A stretch of 64,000 bases of DNA from Pegoplata infirma (taxonomy: Eukaryota; Arthropoda; Insecta; Diptera; Anthomyiidae), in assembly GCA_963921195.1 (NCBI GenBank), contig OY992539.1:131034682-131098681 (forward strand), written 5' to 3'. The notes under the pieces were generated by a model. The model did not search any database, was not told the DNA's origin, and saw nothing but the letters and a program-made list of their open reading frames with translations. The position numbers and the translations under genes are program-made. Shown here in pieces: positions 11,400 to 22,813 of the stretch. Position 1 is the stretch's first letter. Each line of letters starts with the position of its first letter.

Positions 11400-12660
11400 A
11401 AAAACCTTTAAATTTACAAAACAAATATGTAAATAAACCAAATTTTTTTGTAAATTTACAATTGTAGACTTACGAAAAAAGTTGTAATTTTACAAAAATT
11501 AAGTAGAAAATGCAAAACAATATTGTAAATATACAAATTATTAGTTTGACCACTACTGTTTTTACGCCAAAAAAATAAGAACAAATTGTATATTTACAAT
11601 CAAAATTGTAATTTTACAACTTTTTATTGTAAATATACAAGTTTTTTGCCATAAAAAACAGTAGTTTAACCAAACAATTTGTAAATTTACAATTTTGGTT
11701 TTTGATTTTCTACAATATTTTGTAAATTTACAACTTTTTTTTGTAAGTTTACAGTTTGTTTTGTAAATTTAATTTTTTTTTTGCAAATTTACAATTTTTA
11801 TAGTAAATATACGTGTTTTTCAATATTTTTTTGCGGTAAAAACTGTAGTTTAACCAAATAATTTATTAATCTACAATTTATTTTTTTCATTTTCTATTTT
11901 TTCTTTGTAAAATAACAACCTTTTTCTGTAAGTTTACAATTTTGTTTTGTAAATTTACCAAATTTTTTGTAAATTTACAAAAAAAAAAATGTTTACCTCC
12001 AAGTTAATATTTTACAAAAAAAATTGTTAATTTACATTTTCTTGTGTTAAATCAATTTACAAATTATCCCCGTTACATTATTGGGATTCTTGCCAGTACA
12101 TATTTTACAAAAACTGCCCGTAAAATCACGGGGATTTTATGTCGTTTAACAAACTTTATTTTTATTGAGTGTACGAGGATTTCCTCGTAATTTTTAATGC
12201 GCCAAAAATTGGTAAAAAAAAACAATTTTATTGGTAAAAATATTGTTTTAAAACCAGAAAAAAAAATGGTGAACTTACAAGAAAAAATGGAAAATACGTA
12301 TGTTTAAAAATGGTAAATTTACAAACCAAAATGGTAAATTTACAAAAGAAAAAAAATTGTTTTGTTAAACAACATAAATCCTCGTATAAAATAATTTTTG
12401 TAAAATAACTGTTTTTTTTGTAAATTAACTAGAATTCTCGTAATAAATTTTTCAAAATTTTGTCAACTTTTTTTTTATATATTTTTTAATAAAAAAGAAA
12501 TTTGTCCGGGACTTGGAAAATTAAAAAAAAAAATAGAATATTTACAAAAAAAAAAATTTTTTTTTTGTTGAACAACATAAATCCTCGTAAAACATAATTT
12601 TTGTAATATATCAGTTTTTTTTTTTGTAAAACAACTAGCATCCTCGTAATAAAAACTTTG
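11400..12660. repeat. Field of TTGTAAATTTACAA-like palindromic words
   Basis: Dozens of spaced words based on TTGTAAATTTACAA / TTGTAATTTTACAA, with CTCGTAA variants. It is not a clean tandem array. The ORF at 11216-11467 lacks any recognisable domain and I do not regard it as a gene. Confidence 0.6.
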
Positions 12661-12679
12661 TTGTGAAATTATAGTTTTT

Positions 12680-13265
12680 TATACCCTCCACTTAGTGATA
12701 GAGGGTATATACATATAAGTTTGTCATTCCGTTTGTAACTCATAGAAATATCGATCTGAGACCCCATAAAGTATATATATTCATGATGCCCGATCGATTT
12801 TAAGACATTCTAGCGATGGAAAATGGAAAGTGAAAAATGCTGTCACGGACAAAATATTGCACAGAGATGACTGAAACTTAACATATTTATTGGAAGTTCT
12901 CCCGAGAAGTTTGGTATTGCATTTGAGCGATATCGGCTGAGCGGTTCAAAAGTTATGAACGAAAATGTAAGCACACCTCAAAAATTTCAGTACATTCAAC
13001 ATAACCTAAAAATACAAAATGCTTTAATTCGGCTTCTGGTTGACATATGTGAACATAATTGAACACCAAATGGTATTTAAACAAGTGCGAACATATTTTT
13101 TGACAAAAAAAGAAAAAATCGCGGATTTTTTTACCAAATTTTTTTTTTTTTCAAAATTTATTAGGCGCTGTACCAGCTTTTTTTAGTGTAGACCTAGAAG
13201 TAGTATGTAACAAATTTGCTGACAATCGGATTAAAATGGTTGATTTTTAGAAATTAAAAAAAATC
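12680..13265 (+). repeat. TACCCTCC repeat, forward copy (3' part missing)
   Basis: Begins TATACCCTCCACTTAGTGAT and continues with the conserved block 'GTTTGTCATTCCGTTTGTAA' and 'CCCATAAAGTATATATATTC'. This is the reverse complement of the right end of 14201-15022. Noncoding. Confidence 0.65.
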
Positions 13266-13269
13266 TTAA

Positions 13270-14200
13270 AAACAATGGCCCCACACACAAAAAAAAACTT
13301 GTCAAATTTCTAGGAAAAATCTCGTAATCTCATTTTACCAATATTTGACAGTTTTCCTTGTTACAATCAAATTTGGATCGAAATTTAAATTTTTTTTATA
13401 ATTTTACAAATTTCCAAGATAATTTTACAAAAAAAATCTAGTAAATTCACGAAAATTCCTTGTAATTTTTATTGCGCCAAAAAAAAAAAAATTTTGCAAT
13501 TTACAATTACAAAATTATTGATAAAAAGCAAAAAATCTAGTAAAGTTACCAAATCTCATTGTAAATTTTATCGTGTCAAAAATTTGTAAATTTACAATTT
13601 TATTGGTAAAAAGCTTGTAAAAATACAAAATTATTGGTGAAAAGCTTGTAATTTTACAGATTTTCTTGTAATTCTACAAATTTCCAATGTTTTTTACAAA
13701 AAAAAGTCTAGTAAATTTACGAGAATTCCTTGTAAGTTTTATTTCGCCAAAAAGCTTGTAAATTTAAAATTTTATTGGTAACAATCTTGCAAAATTATTG
13801 GTAAAAAGCAAAAAATCTAGTAAAGTTACGAAATCTCCTTGTAAATTTGATCGTGTTTAAAATTTGTAAATTTACAACTTTATTGGTAAAAAGCTTGTAA
13901 AAATACAGAATTATTGGTGAAAAGCTAGTAATTTTACAGTTTGTCTTGTAATTTTACAAATTTTTAAGGTTTTTTAAAAAACAAAAGTCTAGAAATTTAC
14001 GAGAATTCCTTGTAAGTTTTATTTCACCAAAAAAACTTGTAAATTTACAATTTTATTAATAACAATCTTGTAAAATTACAAAAAATCTCAAAGTTTTTAC
14101 TAGGAATTCTCGTAAAATATGAGGTAGCAAAAAATCTAGTAAAGTCACGAAATCATCTTGTAAATAAAAAAAAATTGTAAATTTACAATTTTATTAGTAA
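13270..14200. repeat. Second field of TTGTAAATTTACAA-like words
   Basis: Semi-regular units of about 150-220 bp contain 'GAGAATTCCTTGTAAGTTTT', 'ATTGGTAAAAAGC' and 'TAGTAAAGTTAC'. They suggest local duplication of a palindromic element. No gene. Confidence 0.6.
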
Positions 14201-15022
14201 CAAGTAGAAAAGTTAAATTCGACTTGGCCGAATCTATGAATACCCTCCACAATGCCCTTTTTAGTTATAGTAAAATTTCTAAAGTGAAAAAATAACATTT
14301 GTGATTAAAAATATTTTATTTTCTGTAAAAAAACTTTTTTTTTTAACTAATTTTTAAAAAAAAAAAATAATTCACTAAATTTTTTTTTGAGTGTAAATTT
14401 TTTTTTGAGTGTAAAATTTTTTTCGAGTGTATTTTTTTTTCTTTTGGTGTAAAAATATTTTTGACTGACAAAACCGCGTTGTAAAATATTTTTGTGACTT
14501 ACCAATGTTTTTAAAACATGTTTAACGAGTTTTCAACACGTGAATTTAAGGTGAGGCGAATCTGAAATTTACGGTTTTGCTAATAACTTTTGAACCACTG
14601 GACTGATATGGCTGAAATTCAATACGAACTAGCCTTGGGGAACGACTTTAAAAAGTTATAGTGTTCTTTATCTCGTAAATTCGTGAAAAACCCTTGCCGA
14701 AATTCACTCTTTTGCTCATTACTTTTGAACCACTGGACCGATTTCGCTGGATTGCAATACCAACTTGACCAGGTAAATGCCCAACATTTATGCTAAACTT
14801 CAGGAGCCTCCGTAAAGTCTTTCAAAAGTTAGCGTGTTTTCAACAGACAGACAGACAGACGGACAGACGGACGGACGGACAGACATCGCTAGATCGTCTT
14901 AGAATCGAACGAGGATCATGAATATATATACTTTATGGGGTCTTAGACCAATATTTCGAGGTGTTACAAACGGAATGACAAACTTATATATACCCTCTAT
15001 CACTAGAGTGGAGGGTATAAAA
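14201..15022 (-). repeat. TACCCTCC repeat, full-length reverse copy
   Basis: Runs from CAAGTAGAAAAGTTAAATTC through AATACCCTCCAC, a (GGAC/AGAC)n stretch at 14849-14884, the conserved 'TATGGGGTCTTAGACCAATA' block, to GTGGAGGGTATAA. Copies with the same two ends occur at 33882-34931 and 51747-52382. No coding capacity. Confidence 0.7.
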
Positions 15023-15117
15023 AGCTTGTAAAAATACAAAATTATTTGTGAAAAGCTTGTAAAATAACAAGGAATTCTTGTTATTTTACAAGCACTATTG
15101 GAGGTAGCAAAAATTTT

Positions 15118-15260
15118 GAATACCCTCCATTACGTCCATTTTAAGTGATAGCAAATTTTCTAACGTAAAAAAAAAATTGATTAAAAAAATATTATATTTT
15201 GTGTAAAAAACTTTTTTTTTTGTAACTTAAAAAAAAAAAAATACAAAATTTTGAAAACCG
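15118..15260 (-). repeat. TACCCTCC repeat, 5' fragment
   Basis: AATACCCTCCATTACGTCC followed by A-rich sequence like the first ~150 bp of the 14201-15022 copy, then loss of similarity. Confidence 0.55.
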
Positions 15261-15839
15261 TCTGACCGATTTTAATTTTTTTATCTTATTGTTTGATTAT
15301 TGTTTGAATATTCCCCCACAATTATTTGTTTCATCCCACTCTAATATGCATACAAAATTTTTATACGATTGACTGGTTCTTTTGGTTTGTTTTGTTTTTT
15401 GTTATTGTGAGTGTTGCTACAATAAGTGGTCACATTATACAACTTTTTTTTCTTTTTGTTATCCTGCGTGTCTAATTTACTAAAAAATTGTCAAGGAATA
15501 GGCAAATACGTTGTTGTCTTAAGTATTTACTTGAGTTGAGTTGAACACGGGCGGAAAGATGTCAGGCAGATAGTTACGTACTCGTATCTAGCTGTGTAAG
15601 CGTAATGTTTCTCCATAGGAACAATTTACGTCCTTCTTTGCTTACCAAACAAAACACCCACTCACAAGCCATTATGCACTTTATTTCTTAAATTTTGTTG
15701 TATAACAAATTATGATTTTTTTTTGGTAACAGAAATTTAAATAATTTCACAGCCCCACAAAAATAAAAAAAAGGTTCTGACCCAGAAACTAGACCAACTA
15801 ATCCTGATGAATTTTGACCTCCTTAATTAAATTCCGCCA
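15261..15839. other. Low-repeat sequence, no gene recognised
   Basis: Relatively complex AT-rich DNA without clear repeats, ORFs or RNA motifs. Confidence 0.4.
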
Positions 15840-16550
15840 TACACCCAAAAAATTTCATAGTAGCATAGTTAACAAAATCCATAGTTGTTTTAAATAAATT
15901 TCAAATCAACTATTTATAATCAATAACAACTATGTACAAAGTTGGTCACAACGATTTTTTTAAAATTTGAAAGTTTGAAACTGTTTGAAAACAGTTCAAA
16001 AAGAACAAAAAATTAAAATTGTAAAAAAAACAGAAAAGTGTCAGATAATAAAAAAAATTGAAACAATAAATAATTATAATTTTAAATTGGTAATGTCCAC
16101 CATCGAAGAGGAAATTGAATTGCATCCAACAAACTTTAAGTAGGAATATCAAAAAACAGATTCAATGGACATCAAATGTATGGTATGATACAAGCGTATG
16201 ACATTAATTGTGTACATAATTTTAATAAATAAATTTTAAAAAAATAAACCAAAATATTGCATTTTTATTTAAAAAAGGGCATTTATAATAACTACTTCTA
16301 GTATTACATAGTAAATATCAACTATGTCTGATTTTTAATAAAAACAACGATTACATAGTGATTAGCTACTATTTTTACATTTTATGAAATACGTCGTTGT
16401 CAGTAACTTTTTCCATAGTTGATTTGTTTATTTGAAAGAAACATAGTTACCATCCACTATGTCACATCAACTATGGCATAGTTGGGGTTATTTCACCTAT
16501 GACATAGTTGAAAAAATAGTAATCAGCAACTATGTTATTTTTTGGGTGTA
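15840..16550. mobile_element. MITE with ACACCCAAAAAA ends (711 bp)
   Basis: Left end TACACCCAAAAAATTTCATA, right end TTATTTTTTGGGTGTA. The terminal TA on both sides fits a TA target duplication (Tc1/mariner type). The interior is studded with ACTATG/CATAGT words. The minus-strand ORF 15946-16152 is AT-rich and unrecognised, so it is not called as a gene. Confidence 0.7.
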
Positions 16551-16622
16551 GGAATTAAAGTCTATTGTTGGGTTTTCCTCTAAAGGTAAGTAAGTTGCTC
16601 GGTTTTGACGTGAAAATCTGTC

Positions 16623-16822
16623 AAACAATTCATTACGTGAATGAATATTCAGTATTGTGAAATATTTTATAGAATTTTATTCATAGATTTTATTAAATTC
16701 ATAGAAAAAATTCATAAAATTAATGAATTTTTACGCTTTTGTAAAGCCAGTGCGAAATTAATGTTTAAGATTCTATAAAATATTTCACAATACTGAATAT
16801 TCATTCACGTAATGAATTGTTT
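16623..16822. repeat. ~200-bp palindrome
   Basis: The left arm AAACAATTCATTACGTGAAT is matched by a right arm ending ATTCATTACGTGAAT's complement at 16822. Arms of about 50 bp surround an AT-rich centre. Confidence 0.75.
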
Positions 16823-16959
16823 CATAGATTCTATGAATTTGGTTTTATGAAATTTGTTCATAGATATTATGAACAATAATTCTTGCAGTGCAATGCATGT
16901 GTATACTATTGATGCCACCGTATGTATGGTATTGATGCCACGTGCTATTTTCTCACGGT

Positions 16960-17755
16960 GCTTAATATATATCCCGGGGGCCCGTACAAAAATTCAACTT
17001 TTGTTTTTATGAACCACCCACATAGACTGATCGTGTATTCCTATAAAACAAAGAGATACCAGAGTCGTTTTTATTTCGATGGCTGGGAAAAACTCCCGCA
17101 CAGTTCCGAAGGATTTCAGACCGATATCGCCTTTTCAGATGGAGATAAGAATGTTGGAGTATTTTTAGATAGGAAGTTAAATTTCAATATTGACCAACGG
17201 TTGAGAAAAGCAATGATTGCTAAATATTTCTGTAAAAGGGACATTGGAAAACAATGGGGCTTTTGTCCTGGATTTATACAGCAGCGGTGCGTCCAATTCT
17301 GCAGTATGGAATCCTTGTCTGGTGGCCTACTTTAGAGATTAAAGGGAACAGTGTATTTACCACGAATTTACAGAGAATGGCTTCGATATGTATCACTGTA
17401 GCTCTTTTGTGGCTATTGCGCGATCTTGAACAAGATAACAATACCACAAAATGTGTGGTATATGACAGTGTCCATATGTGAACCTTTTTGAGAGCCACTT
17501 TATTCAAGGAGTCTTAGTAGACGATGGGTATTCCGAGTATTGGAGCCTCTATAAAATTTTACACAGATGGATCGAAGCTACTTGAACAAGTGAGCTTCGG
17601 GGTCTAACTGAAAGAGCTTGGGTTAAGCCTGGCTCGAAGATTGCCAGATCATTGCAGTGTTAACCAGTCAGAGATGCTAGCAATAAAGGAATTTGCTAAC
17701 AGATTGATTTGGAATGTCTTTTCTTCAATCATAGTCAACATCTATTCTGACAGTG
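16960..17755 (+). pseudogene. Broken non-LTR retrotransposon: RT C-terminal part and start of RNase H
   Basis: The frame at 16922-17335 includes IAFSDGDKNVGVFLDRKLNF, then shifts at about 17254 to GLLSWIYTAAVRPILQYGIL. Both are characteristic of the region after the reverse-transcriptase core in jockey/R1/I-group non-LTR elements. From 17550 the frame IKFYTDGSKLLEQVSFGV, then LPDHCSVNQSEMLAIKE and IYSDSEAS, has the TDGS and SDS motifs of an RNase H domain. Stops and frameshifts make it nonfunctional. It joins abruptly at about 17755 to an RT segment that should lie upstream of it, so this is a scrambled or chimeric relic. Clade assignment beyond 'RNase H-bearing non-LTR' is inference. Confidence 0.75.
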
Positions 17756-18330
17756 AAGCCTCGGTCAATTGCAATTTGCTCTGCGCTTTTAAAAGTGATG
17801 GAAAGCATGGTTAAATTCCACATTGACCATTATTTGGCGCCAAACTCATTGCGTACTGATCGTCAGTATGGCTTCCGCTGGGGTCGCTATACGGGAGACC
17901 TATTAGCGTTTCTTTCGGAACGTTGGAGTCGGTCCATTCATCATTTTAAAGAAAGTAAATTGGTTGCTCTGGATATTTCCTAGGCGTTCGACCGTATGTG
18001 GCACGGTACACACCTGTCAAAGTTTATAGCTTTTGGTGTCGGCAATGTCTTCTCTCGACTTATTTCGATCTTCTTGAAAGATCGCACTATTCGTTTTGTT
18101 ATAGATAGGGTTTCATTCGATGAGTTTCAGCTTAATTCAGGGGAACCGCTAGGCTCTGTTCTTTCTCCTACTCCATTTCTTATTTTTATCATTGATCTTT
18201 TCAGTAAAACTTTCCATCTCGTCTATTATTTTCAGATGACAGCAATATTTGTCATTCATTTTCTTTCGATCATAGTCCAAGCCTCGTTGAAGTTGGGAGC
18301 AAAAGGGATATTATGAATGACTCACTTACA
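17756..18330 (+). pseudogene. Broken non-LTR retrotransposon: RT core fragment
   Basis: The fragment opens KPRSIAICSALLKVMESMV, then RQYGFRWGRYTGDLLAFLSE, then LVALDIS, a TAG stop, AFDRMWHGTHLSKFIAFG, and GEPLGSVLSPTPFLIFIIDL. These are the RT fingers and palm motifs with the 'ALDIS-AFD' aspartate. The next catalytic motif is present but in another frame (FSDDSNICHSFSFDHSPSL, about 18227-18285). One nonsense codon and at least one frameshift mean it is dead. Similarity is to jockey/CR1-type RTs, and it probably derives from a different element than the preceding fragment. It is cut by the repeat starting at about 18327. Confidence 0.8.
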
Positions 18331-19491
18331 AGGGAAGTCTCCCTGGTGTCACCCTCCGATCTTCATGAAATTTGGATATGTTGTTAAGAACGAAAATTAA
18401 TTCGACACGTATTTTTTTTAGCGGCCCAAACTCATTTTTAGGGGGGGTCAATTTGATGGGGGGAAATTGACCTTTTTCAGTATTTTACGATTTACGCCTA
18501 TTTAAACAAAATTAATATACACTCAAAAAAAAAAACTGTAAAGTTGGCAAAAAATTTAGTTAAATTTAACTAAAAAAACACCTGATTTTGAACCTACTAA
18601 ATTTCTAGTTAATTTAACAAAAAATATTTAGTTAACTTTTCGTAGAATGAATGTAGCAAAAAAACAGTAATTTTAACTAAAAATTCAGCTGAAAATTTTG
18701 TAAAACTTTTTATTAGGTGAATTCAGCTAACCCTTTTTTTTAAATAAAAAAAAAAATTATTTTTCACAGCGTTAAGTTCAGCTTAAGTAGGACTAATGAG
18801 ATTTGCATAGGAGGCTACACAAGAAATGTTTAAAATTTTCGACTTGACAAAAATGTTACAAAAAATCAGCAAATTAATTAGTAAAAATTCGTAAACTCAG
18901 TTTTAAAGTCAACAAAAAAAATTAATTCCAAATTTGTACAAAACTAGTATTTTCGTAAATCGAACTTAACTAAAAAAAGTAGTTAAAACGCTGATTTTAA
19001 CTAAAAATTTGCTAAAAAGCCAGTAAACTCGAGTTAACAAAAAAAAGTTTGTTAACTTTACAGTTTTATTTTTTTGAGTGTAGGCATGTGTGGTATCAGA
19101 TTAAAGGTATTAAAAATACCTATCTCGTGGTGCTAACAACGGGCCAAATAAGTTAATATTTTTCGACTAGTTAACAAAAATGTCCTAAAATTTTGGTATT
19201 TTACTCAGTATAACGAAAAGCTGCGCATGTTTGGACACGTTCTTAGCACACGTAGATAGGTTTTCCAAAGACCTTTCATTTGGTATGTAACATGACTAGG
19301 TTTCTTTGCATAATATAGGAGATAAACAAAAAAAAAACTGAAAAATGGCCTTGTCTTCCCACCTCCTTGTTACCCCCTAAATATGAATTTGGGGCGCTAA
19401 AAAAAATACGTGTCCGATTATTTTTTCTGATCTACAAAATAAAACCAATTCCATAAAGATCCGCGGGTGACACTAGGGAGACTTCCCTTGC
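18327..19491. mobile_element. Palindromic element with CAAGGGAAGTCTCCC ends, hosting a nested element
   Basis: The left end CAAGGGAAGTCTCCCTGGTG is mirrored by CACTAGGGAGACTTCCCTTG at the right. Inside the arms are matching blocks (GCGGATCTTTATGGAATT type; CCCAAACTCATTTTTAG versus CCTAAATATGAATTTGGGGC). The middle is occupied by the 18518-19082 insertion. No transposase. No target duplication resolved. Confidence 0.65.
18518..19082 (-). mobile_element. CACTCAAAAAA element, 565 bp, inverted copy
   Basis: Ends TACACTCAAAAAAAAAAACT and CAGTTTTATTTTTTTGAGTG-TA. The interior is the reverse complement of much of 19857-20475, for example the block CTCCTATGCAAATCTCAT. Terminal TA on both sides. Noncoding. 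Confidence 0.8.
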
Positions 19492-19494
19492 CAG

Positions 19495-19850
19495 TCAATT
19501 CTTTTATCATGTCAATAAATAGTGTTTGTTAAATTACTTTGTTGAAAAAAAATTTCATTTGTCAGCTCAACAAATTGTGTTTGTTGAATTTTTGTGTTAA
19601 AAAAAGTTAAGATTTTTTACTTTTGTCAGATCAACAAAATATGTTTGTTGAATTTCTTTGTTAAAAAAACTGAATTATATTTTCAACAATCAAAATTTAC
19701 AAACGTTTGTTGATATTACAAATTTCCGTATAGGAACACTCTCAGTGAAAAAATTAATTTTATTCACAAATATGGGGGTCAATATAACAACTCGTTTTTT
19801 TTTTGTGTAGGAAAAATGTTTCAAAATCTATAGGAAAAATGTCTCAAAAA
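19495..19850. repeat. Short-word repeats around TCAACAAA...TTTGTTGAA
   Basis: Three or more spaced copies of 'GTCAGNTCAACAAA...TGTTTGTTGAATTTCTTTGTTAAAAAAA' with a period of about 75 bp, a short degenerate tandem repeat. No gene. Confidence 0.5.
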
Positions 19851-19856
19851 ATCATG

Positions 19857-20475
19857 CACTCAAAAAAATAAAACTGTAAAGTTAACAATTTTTTTTTTTT
19901 TTTTGTTAACTCGAGTTTACTGGCTTTTTAGCAAATTTTTAGTTAAAATCAGCGTTTCAACTACTTTTTGTAGTTAAGTTTAATTTACGAAAATACTAGT
20001 TTTGTACAAATTTTGAATTAATTTTTTTTGTTGACTTTAAAACTGAGTTTACGAATTTTTACTAATTAATTTGCTGATTTTTTGTAACATTTTTGTCAAG
20101 TGAAAAATTTTAAACTTTTCTTGTGTAGCCTCCTATGCAAATCTCATAAGTCCTACTTAAGCTGAACTTAATGCTGTGAAAAAAATAAGAAAAAATAAGT
20201 GAAGTGTTAGTGTTAAAAAAAAATATTTAACAAACTTAAAATTTTTTACAAAAAGTTTGGCTGAATTCAACTAATAAAAAATGTTACGAAATTTTCAGCT
20301 GAATTTTTAGTTAAAATTACGTTTTTTTTTTTTGCTACATTCATTCTACGAAAAGTTAACTAAATATTTTTTTGTTAAATTAACTAGAAATTTAGTAGGT
20401 TCAAAATCAGGTGTTTTTTTTAGTTAAATTTAACTGAATTTTTTGCTAACTTTACAGTTTTTTTTTTTTTGAGTG
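19857..20475 (+). mobile_element. CACTCAAAAAA element, 619 bp
   Basis: Begins CACTCAAAAAAATAAAACTG and ends AACTTTACAG-(T)n-GAGTG. It serves as the uninterrupted reference for the copy at 23808-26420 and contains the unbroken strings CTTAATGCTGTGAAAAAAAT and TTGCTACATTCATTCTACG. Together with 18518-19082 it forms a large inverted repeat. Confidence 0.8.
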
Positions 20476-20479
20476 TGGA

Positions 20480-22810
20480 TTTTTGGATTTCATGTTTGGC
20501 ATACCAAGTTCTTATAAAGCTGAGTTTCTATTAAAGGTTCTGAAATGCTACACTCCGATATCTGAAACTTCGGAGAAATCAGTCGTGAAGCCGAGTTACA
20601 AAATACACTTTCAAAAATAATTTGAAACTTAAATCTCTGATTTTACTTTACGAACGCACTTCAACGAGGAATGTAATCAAATTGGTTCGTGCTCCTTTTG
20701 TTTATTGTTGTTATTTTATCTTACGATGTTTATGGTACGACGTAACTACACAATAAGTTGAGCATGTTCAATTTTTCACACACAAACACAAACTTACGAG
20801 AACTTTTATACACTCTTTTTTTAAAAACGAAGTTGTGTTCGAGTTATACGACAATAACATAACACCACTACCACCACTGACTTCCACTACCACTATCATT
20901 CTACTAACTTTATATTAGTATTGTTGTTGCTGTTGTTGTGGTGTTGTTATTATGAATACTACATATTTTTGTTGATAATACCTAAAGGGGAAAGAGCAGT
21001 CAGAAGGGCGGATAAACGGACGAACAAACTGACAGATGCCTTGGAAAATTGGTAGCCAACATTCAAATAAAACTTGAGAGGGTGGATTAGATTATTTTCT
21101 ACAAATGGGTTTTCATTTTTTTAAAGTATAATTGTGTATATTTGAATGTAGTTTACGGTTTTTACAGTTTTTTTGTCTTCAATATATTTTTTTTAATATT
21201 TTTGAATTGTTATTATTGTAAATGTTTGTCATTTTGTTTTAGGATTTTGTTTTATTTGTTGTTATTATATATATATATTTTTTTTTCGTTTTATGTGTAT
21301 TATATAGAATATATTACTAAAATGAAAATGAAGAAAAATAATATATTTTTTTTTTCCTAAAGCCTAAAATATTGATTGATTTTGTTTTTTTTTTCTTCTT
21401 CTTTTCTATCAATTTGGTGTATAATTTTCAATTGAAAAACAATAATATAGTAAATGAAAACAATAACAATTTTTATCTAAATTTCACACATATTTCACAC
21501 ATTTTTTTCGATTTTCCAATTAATTCTCAATAATTTTGTATATATAATTTTAACACTTTTGCTGTTAATTTTTTTTTTCTTTTTTAATTATTTAAATAAA
21601 TTTTTGTTTTGCTGTTTTTTTTCAATTTTTATTTTAAAATCTACATGTTTTAAATTTGGAAATTTTCGATTTTTAATTTTTCATTGTAAAATTTTTTTAG
21701 AAATTTTCACTTAAAATTTACATCACTTTATTTGCTATATCCAACATATATATTCACCTTAAAAACGCAATTTTTTTCTATTATAGAATATTTAGTTTTT
21801 TTTTTTTTTTGTATTAGCAGAACTTTTTTTTTATTTAATAAAATATTCTAGTATTTTTTTATTAATTTTTTTTAAATATTTTTTTTAATCTTTCTTGTAA
21901 TTTTTTGTTTAACAATTTTTATAATTTTTTTCTGAAATTTCAATTAAATTTCCATTATATATTTTTCATATTGTGAAAAATGAAAATTTTTTTTCATTAT
22001 TTGTAGCCACTTAGTATATATTTTCACCCAGTTTCAAGGTAATGCCAAAAAAATTTAAATACAATTTATTTGGGCGCATTCAACGCGCACGCACTGTGTT
22101 TCGAGTCGATACGTCCGTTTTCAACTGTGGCCGTTACTCCACTGAAAAGTGAAAATGTTTTCCAATGAAAACTTTGAATTTTGTATTTGTTAGTTTGTGT
22201 TTTTTTTTATCAGCAGAAATTACTCTCTGGTAGTACAAACAGCAAGTAGTAGTATAGAATGTGTTTGTATTTATCTTGGTAATAGGGATGATAAAGTCGG
22301 TACGAAAAAACTTTCTGTTCATTTGGAATTAACTTGCACAGAAAATCTTCTACACAAATGAAAATCGGAATACTCAAATAAAATTTTTAATTGAGAAATG
22401 CTCCATTTATTTCAAACTAACGGATCCGACAGACGTTGTACTGCCCAAATTTCAGTAAATCGGCTTATAATCGTTGTGTGAATTTGTGATTTGGTTTACA
22501 TTTAAAATCAAAAAGAATCCGAAGGTGTTTTATTTACATTTGAGGAAGTCACATACTTGTGGATGTATTTGATATTTTGTGAAATACTAAGGTTTGATAT
22601 TGATGTTCTCTTTGAACGTATTCGAGAGTAATGGCGACTACGGAACAATCTAACGATTATCAATTTTGATGCTTTGTTGATTCACTTTCACAATTGTTGG
22701 TTTTCCATTTGATCGGCGCGCCGCGGCGATGATACAGTGGATAAGCGTGGAGAATTGTTATTCAATGAAGCGTAGGTGCCATGAATTTTGATCTTAGTAA
22801 AAATAACTCA
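20480..22810. other. Low-repeat island, no gene recognised
   Basis: The longest stretch without an identifiable mobile element. 20830-20950 holds degenerate CCACTA/TTGTTG triplet runs. 21140-22000 is very T-rich. 22076-22140 and 22690-22740 are short GC-richer patches (for example GATCGGCGCGCCGCGGCGAT). This could be ancestral intergenic or intronic DNA, possibly with a promoter or untranslated exon at the GC-richer patches. No splice-supported coding sequence could be assembled. Confidence 0.4.
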
Positions 22811-22813
22811 TCG

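Larger units (their letters stand above)
9022..12173. mobile_element. Probable CACTCAAAAAA-type element with nested repeats (3.15 kb)
   Basis: The left end TACACTCAAAAAAAAAAGTT at 9022 is mirrored by CAAACTTTATTTTTATTGAG ... TGTA ending at 12173. The interior is full of TTGTAAATTTACAA words and hosts other repeats, including the 9811-10030 hairpin and a block at 10690-11110. TA target duplication is plausible by analogy with the better-defined copies. The pairing of these two ends is inferred, since other CACTCAAAAAA ends lie nearby. Confidence 0.4.

Noticed and set aside
11216..11467. 83-codon ORF as a host exon
   Set aside because: Its 3' half is TTGTAAATTTACAA-type repeat and the first half has no recognised motif.
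14849..14884. GGAC/AGAC microsatellite as an independent locus
   Set aside because: It is a constant internal part of the TACCCTCC repeat family, present in several copies.
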